A DNA stretch of 64,000 bases from Polytrichum commune. Its lineage: Eukaryota > Streptophyta > Polytrichopsida > Polytrichales > Polytrichaceae. The stretch covers positions 59,426,533 to 59,490,532 of the forward strand of contig OX485804.1 in assembly GCA_950295325.1 (NCBI GenBank), written 5' to 3'. The notes beneath the pieces were generated by a model, which was not told where the DNA came from, did no database searches, and saw only the letters and a program-made list of their open reading frames with translations. Below are positions 1 to 9,386 of this stretch, one piece after another. Positions within the stretch are counted from its first letter, which is position 1. The number at the start of each line of letters is the position of its first letter. A program made the translations under genes and the position numbers.

Positions 1-10
1 TAGACTGCAG

Positions 11-163
11 GGTGGAGGTTTGAACGAAGAACAATCTGCATCAGTTATGAAGGGTTCAAACTCATATTGCCATCTCAAGGGATGCAAAAATGAGTTTGGC
101 CCTTAATGAAGCGAAATAGATTGCTCCTCAATCAAATTCAAACACTACCTCCGGAAAGCACAT
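11..163. repeat. Fold-back (MITE-like) repeat, family F1, left copy
   Basis: This stretch shares order and sequence with 15,273-15,447 and 18,457-18,630. It opens with a 'ggtggaggttt' arm, has a middle around 'gagtttggcccttaatgaa', and closes with 'caaacactacctcc', the inverted form of the opening arm. The outer part of the left arm is missing or lies outside the window. The flank after it (about 165-240, 'ggaaaatcataggggac') also recurs near 15,490 and, inverted, near 20,380, so the repeated unit may be larger than the fold-back. I see no coding sequence. Confidence 0.6.
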
Positions 164-411
164 TTAGAGAGGAATAACTGATATTTTGTGGAAAACAACC
201 CATGGAAAATCATAGGGGACGTAATCCCATCGAAAAGTTTTATCACAATTGAAGGTTAACTCTAGTGTCCTTGGAAGAATTTCTTGTGGGAAAAATTGGG
301 TATGATGTTTCACATTGCTTTGTATGACTCATGAATCACATAGAGTCGACTACCGAAAGGTGGCAGGAGTCTGTAGGCGAAGAGATCCTCATTCACGCTT
401 GCTTGGTCAGG

Positions 412-415
412 CAGA

Positions 416-448
<33 letters not shown>
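412..448. repeat. (ctat)n microsatellite
   Basis: About eight tandem copies of ctat/atct lie upstream of the first visible SDR exon. It is a simple sequence repeat with no other feature. Confidence 0.95.
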
Positions 449-566
449 GCCTGATGGGATTCTTGGTACTGTGTTGGTCGGGATTTCTTTCCTGGTTACA
501 TCTCATCTGTCCGTTAAACATTTGCTTGGTATATCATTTATGATTTGGGATTATGGAGGTGAGCAG

Positions 567-2080
567 GTGAACAATGCGGGAGCTAACATGTTCGAGCTCA
601 CTCACGAGGGTACTGTGTTAGTTATGGAGACTAACTATTACGGCGTGAAGAAAGTCATCAAGGGTTTATTACCTATATTACGAGCTTCTCCAGCTGGTGC
701 TCGAATAGTAAATGTTTCCTCCCGGGCAGGCCGCATGCGGGTAAGCAAGAATACTCTCTTCATTTTCATTTGAATAGAGTATGCTTTTCTTTTGTAAAGA
801 CCATGATAAAACATCATATTCAGAATTATAGTGCCACTTGTCATCTTGTGGAAAGTTTGGCACTGCAAACCTTTCTTAGTTTCTGTTATGTGTCACCTCT
901 AAATCTCGGTAATTGCTGTAGCGTATCTACTGTTAGAGGTGGCTTAAACCCAAAGCCTTAACCTGTATCTCTTGCTTAGCTCCAAGATTAAGCCACCTAA
1001 GGCGGAATAGTACTATGTACACCCAATTATACCAATTATGTAGGAACGGAGGGGCTCGTCCTTGGGGAGATAGGTTCAGGTTGGTTGTCCGCACCCATTG
1101 AAGGTGTTCACGTTTAAAAGGAGGTAATAGTCTTTACGAGCTCTTTAATTCTCGTGATGTCCGATTTTGGCGATTTTGGATTACACACCGACTTACACCA
1201 ACTTGAAGATGAAGCAACGCCATAATTTACTCCGGTGGCAGCATTGAAAACATGATCTCTATCATGTTTGATAAAAGCATCCGGCGTGTGATAAAATCTG
1301 AGTACGGGCCAGTTTGTCCATGCCGATTGAAGTTGTCCCCCTTGAAAAGGAGGGGGCGTAGTCTTCAGGGGTCCCCGAATTCTCGTGTTGCCCGTTTTGG
1401 GATTACATACAGACTTAGACGAACTCAAGGATGAGGTAACGCCATAATTCTCGCCGGTAACAACCCGCGAGTCATGATCTCTATCCTGTTTGATAGAATC
1501 TCAATGTGAGTACTTCTTGTCCTGAGTACAAATAAAGACAACCAACTCCTCATCCTATAGCAATATATGTGCATAGCACTCGCTAATTGCACTCGCTTAT
1601 CATCCGTCCTGTTTGATGCAGTTTCTCCAGAGCGAGGAGTTGAAGGAGAAGCTCACAAATGCAGACACCCTTACCGAAACAGAGGTCGATGCACTTGCCG
1701 CAAAGTACCTTGAAGACTGCAAAGCCGGTCTACACAACCAAGAGGGATGGCAGTGGGCGGCCTCTCACCATGCGTACCGTGAATCAAAGATGTTCTTGAA
1801 CGCGTACTCACGAATTTTGGCAAGAGAGTTAGAGGAACAACAGACACTGGACCATCGAATCTTTGTGAATTGTATGTGCCCAGGCCCTGTGTACACGGAT
1901 ATGGCAAAGGCAGGAGCTGAGTGGGCCAAGAAGCAAGGGTTTGATGTGACCAAAGCAGCTACACCGGAAGTGGGGGCTGATACTGCCGTTTGGCTAGCGC
2001 TGTTACCGAAGGAAGACTACCCTAATGGCCAATTCTTCGGTGAGCGGAAACAAGTTTCTTGGTCGGTGGCCGATCCCTAG
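567..2080 (+). CDS. Short-chain dehydrogenase/reductase, plant carbonyl reductase type, 5' exons missing (exons 567-740 and 1622-2080)
   Basis: The likely role is NAD(P)H-dependent reduction of a carbonyl group, as in the neomenthol/salutaridine reductase branch of the SDR superfamily; the substrate cannot be told. Exon 567-740 opens after an 'ag' with VNNAG and holds the catalytic-serine region IVNVSS. The second exon holds the active-site YRESK (YxxxK), the PG-containing CPGPVYTDM, and a C-terminus with GADTAVWLALLP, all typical of this branch. Donor 741 is gtaagc and acceptor 1620-1621 is ag, both in phase 0. Together they encode 58 + 152 residues, about two thirds of a normal protein. The N-terminal cofactor-binding exons (TGxxxGIG) are not visible in 1-566 and should lie left of the window. 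A (ga)n tract follows the stop. I see no disabling mutation. Confidence 0.85.
1116..1510. repeat. Imperfect tandem duplication inside the SDR intron
   Basis: Two diverged copies of a roughly 230-bp unit. 'aattctcgtg' occurs at 1146 and 1378, 'aaaaggagg' at about 1116 and 1345, and both copies carry 'acgccataatt' and 'catgatctctatc'. The duplication lies wholly within the intron 741-1621. Confidence 0.75.
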
Positions 2081-2256
2081 AGAGCGAGAGAGAGAGAGAG
2101 ATGTTATGCACACGAGGCTCTCCTTGATGAACGGAGTGATACAATTTGTACCGTTTGATTGTATCAAGAGCAATGGTGATACAATCTTTGAATTTGTAGA
2201 CACTTCATTGGTTTTTGATTTGTCTAAGTTTATGTTGTTCTTGATTGACATGATCA

Positions 2257-2389
2257 CATAACATTAGATCCATAACAGTGTATTGGGAGGCTGCAGGTAG
2301 TATGCCACGGAATATTATTGAATGTGGGGAACATTCTGTGGATTGACGTCAATCCCACAAAACATTGTTATGGATCTGAATGTTATGCA
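2257..2389. repeat. Small inverted-repeat element
   Basis: The left arm 'cataacattagatccataa' (2257-) is answered by the right arm 'ttatggatctgaatgttatg' near 2369-2388 with one or two mismatches. The arms enclose about 85 bp. It lies about 180 bp downstream of the SDR stop and looks like a fold-back or MITE remnant. Confidence 0.7.
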
Positions 2390-3735
2390 TATTTGCACTG
2401 ATAAAGTAGTAATTATGAGCGAACATTTGATGATGATAAAAAAAAATGGTTCACACGCATGGAGATTCAGTTGGAGCTGAACATTGGAGGTATCATATAA
2501 CCTTGGCCACTTAATTCGGCACCAATGTGTTGAATAGTTATTTGTAAACAAAGAATATATTACAGTAGCTCAATACTGTAATTTTAAAGTTGTATGCATT
2601 TGGTATTGTATTTATGAACATATTTTTTTCCAAAAACATTTGGCATCTTCAAATAATAAAATAGAATAGTGCCATGGGCCTAGATGGTGTTGTAGGAAAT
2701 AAAAAAGAAAGAGAACAATACACTTTACTAAATGCAATTTTTTTCTCTCGAAGCGATAAAATATTTACCTCCAAAAACATGCAAAAACCCTTGGCCATGT
2801 GTAGGACCCACACACACCAACACCAGTGGCATGTAATTTTCTACAATGCTAGGATCCAAACGGCATAGAATCATTGGCACCTCTGTTCTCTTCGAGTTGT
2901 AACCCTTGGTGCACATCCATTTAGGCAATCTTTCTAAGTACTTTTGAAAGTCCATGGTGTGTGGGATGGGGGCCTTGGATGGGATTAGGTGGTGCCCACG
3001 TGGACACAACTCATTGGGCCTTTGGGGTTCATAGGTGGTTAATGACACTCTCAAGATTGACTCAACCAAAGTTTGTATTAATTTAATATGCCTATGTAGT
3101 TCTAGGCAAATCATAGTATTCATGAAAGTGTCAAATTCTTTTTTTTCATTTTTTTTCATTATATATATATATATTTCAAGGCTGACTCAGTGTCTAGTCT
3201 TATGGAATGCACTTCAACTTTGGGAAAAGTTGTAGTTGACAAAAACTCGTGTAATTAACAAAAATTGCCTCTAAAGTCCAATTCAAGCCAACACTCCTTG
3301 CATTCGGAAAAACGACATATATGACATATTTATGTGCCATGTGATGTATTCACGATTACCATGTTTGATGTCCTCCAAAATGAGTTTCCTTTACCTATGC
3401 ATCCAATTACTATATACCACTCGAACATAGGTGGACCACATAAAGATGAGTTTGTACTTGAATTCAAGATCAAAAAACTCCAAAATCAAGCTATCCTATA
3501 GGTCATTATTTTCATTAAATGAAAAATTAACAAAAAAATTTGAAATTAATCAATCCTTCTTAATATTAATGGGGATGCTTCATGTGACCAAGGCAAGATG
3601 AAGAGATTGTTCATCCATAATATTAAAGGAATATAATTTAACAAATTCTCATTATATTCTCATTTAAAAGAAATTACCTACATCCTTTCACATACTTTTT
3701 TTTGTTTTCTTTAGTCATGCATGGGTCATCCTACA
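2390..3735. other. Intergenic, no gene seen
   Basis: AT-rich sequence with short ORFs only. A (ta)n microsatellite sits near 3160. I see no conserved motif. Confidence 0.6.
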
Positions 3736-3739
3736 CTAA

Positions 3740-4905
3740 ATATTGTAGTTAGTGTCATGTGGTATTTTATGCCATTGTGGTAATTTTTCTAACAATGCAT
3801 CATACAAATAAGTTTACAAATACTATCATCCCAACTTATATTTAGGTCATCCAAATGCCAATTATTGAAACAAAGTATGGTATATTTTCATCCTAACATG
3901 TATGTAATGAATAATGTCATGGATGATTGATTTTGGATTAAAAAAGACTCAGTAAGTGATAATAGTTGCACCGTTGTATATCTAAAATGCCCAAATTCTT
4001 CAGACCTTGGACAGAGTGGCCAACTAGCATCACCTAACTAAATTTTTCAGGCCCCTATTTGTTAGTTAGCTTTAGTTAGCTTTAGCTAGCTAGGTTCACT
4101 GAACCTAGGATTCTTACTTAGCTTTAGCTAGCTAACTTTTCCCAAACTCTCATTTTCACTAAGCTTTGACTAGCTAAAAAGTTGTGCGACATGCTTATTC
4201 ATTCTAAACCAGAGAGAAATCCATTCAAACAAAACAAAACAAAACAATATATATATATATATATATGATTGTATTGCTCTCAGTTGGCTATGTATTTTCA
4301 TGTTGTTGCACAAGGAAATTGAAAGGCTTAAAATTAGCACATGTAGTTGGCTTTCTCACTTTCGACTGGCACTAGTGATAGATCTTCTTCTTCTTCTTCA
4401 TCTTTATAATGGGAATCATCAATGTCATCTGACAATTCAGGACGAGATGGAATCAAGGTATTCCAAATTGGAGATTCCACGACATCTCTTCGATTATTAG
4501 GAATCACGCTCATATTCAGTTTCAAAAACATCGTTGCTTCAACGAGTCTAGGTTTGAGAGATGACCGTTTGGGTGCAATGACATCATTCATTCCACCAAG
4601 ATCACATTCAAAATCTAGCTAGCTATTAGGTAACTTCAACGAGCTAACTTTCCTCGCTTGGACTATGGCACTTAGTTTGACCTAGCTATTCTTTTTAAGG
4701 CCTCGAATTCCTGCGTAGCTTTAGCTAGTCGGAGCTTTTAGCTAGCTAAATAGCTGCCCATTAAGTTAACTGTACAAGGTTTGAAAAATAATGACAAATA
4801 ATTTTAGGTTTACATTTAGTGTTGGTGGACAATGCACGGGCAGTTTACAATTAGTATGGAGCAAGACAATTAGAATTGGTGACAATAAATACAACATTTA
4901 GTGTA
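3740..4905. repeat. MITE-like repeat family M1, copy split by a nested insertion
   Basis: Copies at 60,841-61,200 and 62,640-62,996 share order and sequence: 'tagtgtcat' start, 'tcatggatgat', 'gtaagtga', 'aataatgacaaataat'-like block, 'acatttagtgttggt' and a closing 'ggtgaca.taaat'. In this copy the blocks at 3,740-4,045 and 4,770-4,905 are separated by about 720 bp of unrelated sequence (4,051-4,766), as expected from a later insertion. Confidence 0.65.
4051..4766. mobile_element. Nonautonomous TIR element nested in an M1 repeat
   Basis: The left end ('cccctatttgttagttagct') and the inverted right end ('gggcagctatttagctagct') are similar. Both sides carry many ttagctagct motifs in opposite orientation (4070-4170 and 4610-4750). 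It contains no transposase. An (at)n tract lies at about 4248-4266 and a (ctt)n tract at about 4385. I cannot fix the target duplication, so the superfamily is unassigned. Confidence 0.55.
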
Positions 4906-5168
4906 ATTTTAAAATTTGGTGAAGTTTATTTTTGAAAATATTAGGACGAATCTTAGATTTGAAGCCGCCCAGGCCGATACGTAGTATCTTTGTATCCATC
5001 AACGAACATATGTATTTTATGCGAAAAGGAAGGAAGTAAAATTTGGCACCAATGTGGCTGTTATAAAGCGTATAGCTTGAAACCCTATCCCTAGTCCAAG
5101 TAACACAAGGACGGGCAAAAGAGTATCGGAGCGAGCGGCAAACGAAAAAAGGGAGAGTATCATAAACC

Positions 5169-5472
5169 TCAATGAGTATGCAAATCAACTCATTGGTATT
5201 ATGATGTACTTAAATGAAGAAGATGAAAGTAAAGATATGTATTTATATATTAACTCTCATGGTGGAGCAATTTTAGCAGGAGTATATGTTTATGATGCTA
5301 TGCAATTTGTAGTTCCCGATGTACATACAATTTGTATAGGATTAGCTGCTTCAATGGGATATTTTATTTTAACTGGTGAAGAAATTACTAAACGTATTGC
5401 GCTATCCCATGCTTTCCACCAATGCTTGTTTTTATTTATTAATTTTAACATGTCTAAACCAAATGAAGGGTG
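5169..5472 (+). pseudogene. clpP: Chloroplast clpP exon 2 fragment in nuclear DNA (NUPT)
   Basis: The frame reads from about ANQL through [19 protein letters not shown] and [20 protein letters not shown] to [11 protein letters not shown], the middle exon of chloroplast ClpP (ATP-dependent protease, proteolytic subunit). The serine motif AAS is kept. The start, the exon for the N-terminus and the histidine/aspartate region of the last exon are absent. Against the usual plastid sequence I see several replacements (for example INSH for INSP, SMGY for SMGS, ALSH for ALPH) but no stop over about 85 codons. The exon ends at the usual HA junction, where the plastid gene has an intron. Flanks on the left are not plastid-like. 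I infer a transferred, non-functional fragment. Confidence 0.8.
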
Positions 5473-5990
5473 AAAATAGCCTGACATTAAGGCTTGATAT
5501 AAATACTATAATTTTTTTTTCAATATCAAGATAATTAAATACTATTTTTGATCAATTTATTTTAGCGTCACAAATTTTTATTTATTTTTATTTTTTGTAT
5601 CTGATAAAAAATATATAGATAAAAAATAGAATTTTAGCTAAAGTTTAAATTTAGCTATATTTTTTAGACAAAAAACTTTGGTATTACTTAATGAATTTTT
5701 TAAAAGTAACAAAACCATAAAAGTAAAAATGGTTTATAAAATTTAAAATAAATATGAAAAGAAAAATTTCAATAAAATTTATTTAATTATGAATTAATTA
5801 AGCGATTTGTTTATATATATATATGATTTAATACAAATAATTTTAAAAAGTTATATTATTGCAAGAACAGGATTATAAGGCTACCTGCTCAGCAGACTAT
5901 TAAAATAAAATATCGTTTCTAGATTAATAATTTTTTATTTTAATAAAACTTTTATAGTATTTAATAACAAGAAAACGGTAGAACCGTGAG
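5473..5990 (+). pseudogene. AT-rich tract continuing the clpP insertion (plastid intron-like)
   Basis: About 500 bp following the clpP exon are extremely AT-rich, unlike most nuclear sequence nearby. They end near a 'gaaccgtgaggctttgt' block that could be the remains of a group II intron domain. This fits the plastid clpP intron being carried along. It is an inference from composition and position, with no alignment. Confidence 0.45.
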
Positions 5991-6512
5991 GCTTTGTCCT
6001 ATACTAGGAAAGACTATAATTATAGTTGTCCACTTTGCTCATGCCAATCCATGGCTATTTACTATACCAAACCTTTCTTGGATTTTGTGCACCTTCTTCT
6101 CAAATGCAGGTCAAGGATTTTGATATCACCCGAAATTTTTAGAATAAATAATCAAGAACTGCCGAAATAACTATAATTAACTAGATTTCTTTCAATGCAT
6201 TTTAGGGAGCAACTATAGTTCTATATATACATATACATATAAATACATATATTTATAATATAAATACATATATAATTATAGTTAACATCCACATTAAATA
6301 AAGTGGATAAAAAATAACAAGAACAAGTAACGTCCAAGTGTGAACGCAAAGTGGTTAGGAAATTTGCTCTTGAAACGAAGAAAGTTGATGCATAGCCTCT
6401 GTCCTACAGACGAAGCCAATAAAAAAACTCATCGACGCTCGCCCTTCCTGAGAGGGTTTACATCATCGATGCTGATGCTGCTGCTGCGAGATTTCACCGC
6501 ACTTCCAACAAC

Positions 6513-9386
6513 ATGTTTTCCTTCGTGCGTAATCGCGCGGCCACTTCCGAAGATGACGAAGCTTCATGGTGGAGCGATCATTCCAGCGACACCGGAGATG
6601 GCGAAGATGATTCATCGTGGAGTGAGGATGCTTCGGCCAAAATAGATGGTGATGACGAAGGCGGAGAGAGCGACGGCAGGAGGGAGAGAGAGGGGAAGTA
6701 TACGTGTTCGGTGTGTGGAATGTGTCTCCACAAACCCGCGTTGCTGAAGCAGCACATGGCTTCCCACTCTGACAAGGTAAGCGCATAGCGTTAGGGTTAA
6801 GAGTTTGTGTGGCTTGGAGCTCTTTTTGATGCGTTGCCGATTGTCTTTAGTGTGTTTTGGATGTATTGTAAGCCTTTGAGAATTGCTTTTGAAATAGTGC
6901 CGGTAGTTCCATATGTGGGCATTGTTGATTGCCTATGTTGGAAGAGGGTCCTGGAGTTAGGGTTGGGTAGGGTTTTGGTTACATAGGATTTGAGTTTATG
7001 AGAATATTTTGTTGAATTGGTGGCGTTGGCTTTTTTTCAAGAAATGAACAGGTTGCGACTTGGAGAAACTAAGGCCTACCAGATCCCATCCGAACTCTGA
7101 AGTCAAGGTGCCTTAGGCTGGATTAGTACTGGGAAGGTAGCAACCCTCCCGGGAACATCCGGTGCTTCATTCTCCTACTACTTTACTTATTATGTCACTA
7201 CTGATGGATTTGCTCTGTGATGCTGCTGCTCACAGTGATTGTATTGGAGAAACTAAGGCCTACCAGATCCCATCCGAACTCTGAAGTCAAGGTGCCTTAG
7301 ACTGGATTAGTACTTGGAGGGTAATAACCTCCGAGGAACATCCAGTTTCTTCAATCTCCTTTTCCTTATATTATTGTTGATGATTTTCTCTATGATGCTG
7401 CTTCTTACAGCAATTATTTGTTCTGGAGAATCTTGCTGTTAGGGATGTACGACTTGTGAGATGTGTTTTTGGGTAACTCGCCCAAAAACTGGTCAATGAA
7501 CTTCATGATATGAGCTATTTTAGAAAGTAAAGTTGTTGCAAGCTGTGAGAGTGAATCACTAAGACTCTCAGCTCTGCTTGTATTGCAGAGACCATACACA
7601 TGTCCTGTGGAGAATTGTGGCAAATCTTACAAGCGACAAGATCATCTCAATCGCCACTCTCTAACTCACAAAGGGAAGCTTTTCATGTGCCCAGTGAAGG
7701 GTTGTGATGTTTCATTCACGATGAGTTCTAATCTTCAGAGACACGTGGGTCTGCATGAGAAATGGGACTCAGAGTTGCTCTCAGGACAGAAAGGAGTAGC
7801 ATCTGACAGTTTGAAGTGCCCAGAACCTTGCTGTGGCAAAAAGTTCAAGTACCCATCACTTCTACAGACCCACATGGAGAATGTTCATGGTTAGTTTCAT
7901 ACCCACCCCAGTTCTGGCATGTGACCTTTCATCATGTAATGATTTTGTAGCTATGTTGTTGTGGCTTGGTAGGTGGTATTTGATCATCTGGGCGAGCCTT
8001 GTTTTCTGATGTTTGTGCTAGATTAGATATGTTTAGGAGTTATCCTACTAACAAGGCTGAAATGTCACACAGAAGAAAATCTAAGTGATGCTTGACCAAC
8101 TTGAAATGTTGATTTTCTGAACTTATTTTCCTTTGGGTATGCAATGCAGAGGCCATGGTGGTTGACCAGGTAGTGTGCATGGAACCGGGGTGTGGGGAGG
8201 TATTTGCTGATGTTTCTCAGCTACAAGCACACCGCAAATTGTCACATTGTCATGTCGTCTGTGATGTATGTGGCTTATCCATGTTGAGAAGACAGCTGAA
8301 GATGCACATTTTACTGCACACTGGAGGAGCTCCTCGGATCCAGTGCCCTCATCCTGGTTGTCTGCATACATATAGCTCGGTATGGTTCCTAGCTTCATTT
8401 GAGCACATCCTTGCATTTCTGTGGTTATAGGACTATGTGGTACATATGTTATTGTGAGGTGCACTGGCAGCCAAATACTGAGAGGATACATAAGCAGTTT
8501 GTCAGTCAAGTGAGTCCCTTTGGATGCAAATTTCTGTCCCTCACCAAGTAACATTCAGAGATGAAGGAATTAAGATGCTGGAATGAGAGTCAGTGTGCAA
8601 ACATGTTCAGATCATGAATAGGCTTGGTCATCCTCCATGAGGTGTGCATTACTAGGTGATTGATATTTATAAGATGATCTGTTTTCAGAAGTCCAATTTG
8701 GACACACACATCAGAGCAGTTCATATGGAGTTAAAGCCTTACAAGTGCTCACAGTGCACTATGCGAACTCCATACAAGGTTGTGCGTGACAAGCATGAAG
8801 CTGTTGTTCACTCCCAGCCATCAGAGGTACTAAAAGTGTTGCACTCAATTCTAGTAAACCATCATCTCTTCATTGTGGAAAGTGTGCATACATGAGGTCT
8901 TAGTTCTCACACATGTGACAAGGCTTCTCCAGTTGGCTGTACGTTTCCTTCACATTGGATTTACTTCTTGATAGGAATGTAACTCTTATGTCTTCAGGAG
9001 CAAGTATTTTCTTATAGGTTATTCAAGTCTAAGTGTACAACAATGATATACGAGCTATTTTTTGGTGATAGGTGTCTAAATCAATGTTTCTGGTTCTCTT
9101 AGGAATATATTGTGCTCAAAGAGCACAGTGACCTACTTTGCAGCAGGTCTCATGGCAAAGAACGTTCTGAACTAATACTACCATCTCTCAAAATTGACCT
9201 ATTCATTGACATTACTTCTGGCTGGTACAGGTTGTAGATTTTGAAGCTGAAGATATTGAATTTAGAATGCGACCACGAGGTGGCAGGAAACGTGTTATGA
9301 TTCAACATGTTGATGACCTTTTTGCCAAACGATCTGCCTTCAAAGTCCTGTCGGAGTTGTCAGGAAGGAAGTGTCAGTCTTGCTAA
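6513..9386 (+). CDS. TFIIIA: Transcription factor IIIA, C2H2 zinc-finger 5S rRNA gene factor
   Basis: TFIIIA binds the internal promoter of 5S rRNA genes and 5S rRNA itself. Predicted coding exons are 6513-6776, 7589-7889, 8150-8379, 8689-8826 and 9231-9386, all with GT-AG junctions and matching phases, giving 362 aa. An acidic N-terminus (residues about 8-58) is followed by eight C2H2 fingers: finger 1 alone in exon 1 (CSVC..H..H), fingers 2-4 in exon 2, 5-6 and half of 7 in exon 3, the rest of 7 and 8 in exon 4. The last exon has a basic RPRGGRKR typical of plant TFIIIA. The family usually has nine fingers; I count eight. ATG 6513 is the first in frame after a stop near 6424. Intron 1 carries two 5S-rRNA mimics, which are described separately. 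Confidence 0.9.
7052..7161 (+). promoter_or_regulatory. 5S rRNA mimic (P5SM) poison exon, copy 1
   Basis: The segment reads like 5S rRNA: 'gatcccatccgaactc' (helix III/loop B), 'ttagtactggga' and 'ctcccgggaac' (helix IV side). In land plants such an element inside TFIIIA pre-mRNA is an alternatively spliced exon, bound by ribosomal protein L5 (uL18), which causes its skipping. Here an acceptor 'aacag' ends at 7051 and a donor gt lies at 7162-7163, giving a 110-nt cassette. Entering in phase 0 after exon 1, it reads six codons and then TAA, so inclusion truncates TFIIIA after finger 1 and should trigger decay. The element identity is strong; the exact splice sites are my reading. Confidence 0.88.
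7236..7344 (+). promoter_or_regulatory. 5S rRNA mimic (P5SM) poison exon, copy 2
   Basis: A second, tandem copy starts 184 bp after the first. About 50 bases from 'ggagaaactaagg' on are nearly identical. An acceptor 'ctcacag' ends at 7235 and a gt donor lies at 7345, giving a 109-nt cassette. The first codon after the acceptor in phase 0 is TGA. The helix IV region differs from copy 1 yet still pairs: 'cttggagg' at about 7312 can pair with 'cctccgag' at about 7328, including one G-U. That argues against simple decay. Alternatively it is a recent duplicate with no role of its own. Confidence 0.82.
7345..7440 (+). repeat. Trailing edge of the 5S-mimic tandem duplication
   Basis: The sequence before copy 2 ('gatgctgctgctcacag.gatt', about 7218-7240) recurs after copy 2 as 'gatgctgcttcttacagcaatt' (about 7393-7415), followed by 'tggagaatc', a stub resembling the mimic start. 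This marks a unit of about 184 bp duplicated head to tail and leaves a spare 'cttacag' acceptor at about 7410. Confidence 0.65.

Noticed and set aside
415-560. ORFs through the (ctat)n tract as SDR N-terminal coding
   Set aside because: The microsatellite gives an artificial YLSI repeat. The cofactor-binding motif is absent, and the exon starts after the 'ag' at 565-566.
6340-6645. ORF of 101 codons overlapping the start of TFIIIA
   Set aside because: It is in another frame; the TFIIIA frame carries the zinc finger and the gtaagc donor.
7052-7344. True 5S rRNA genes
   Set aside because: The copies diverge from 5S rRNA in the outer helix, lack a T-run terminator at the proper place, and sit in a TFIIIA intron with splice sites. 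The mimic explanation fits better.
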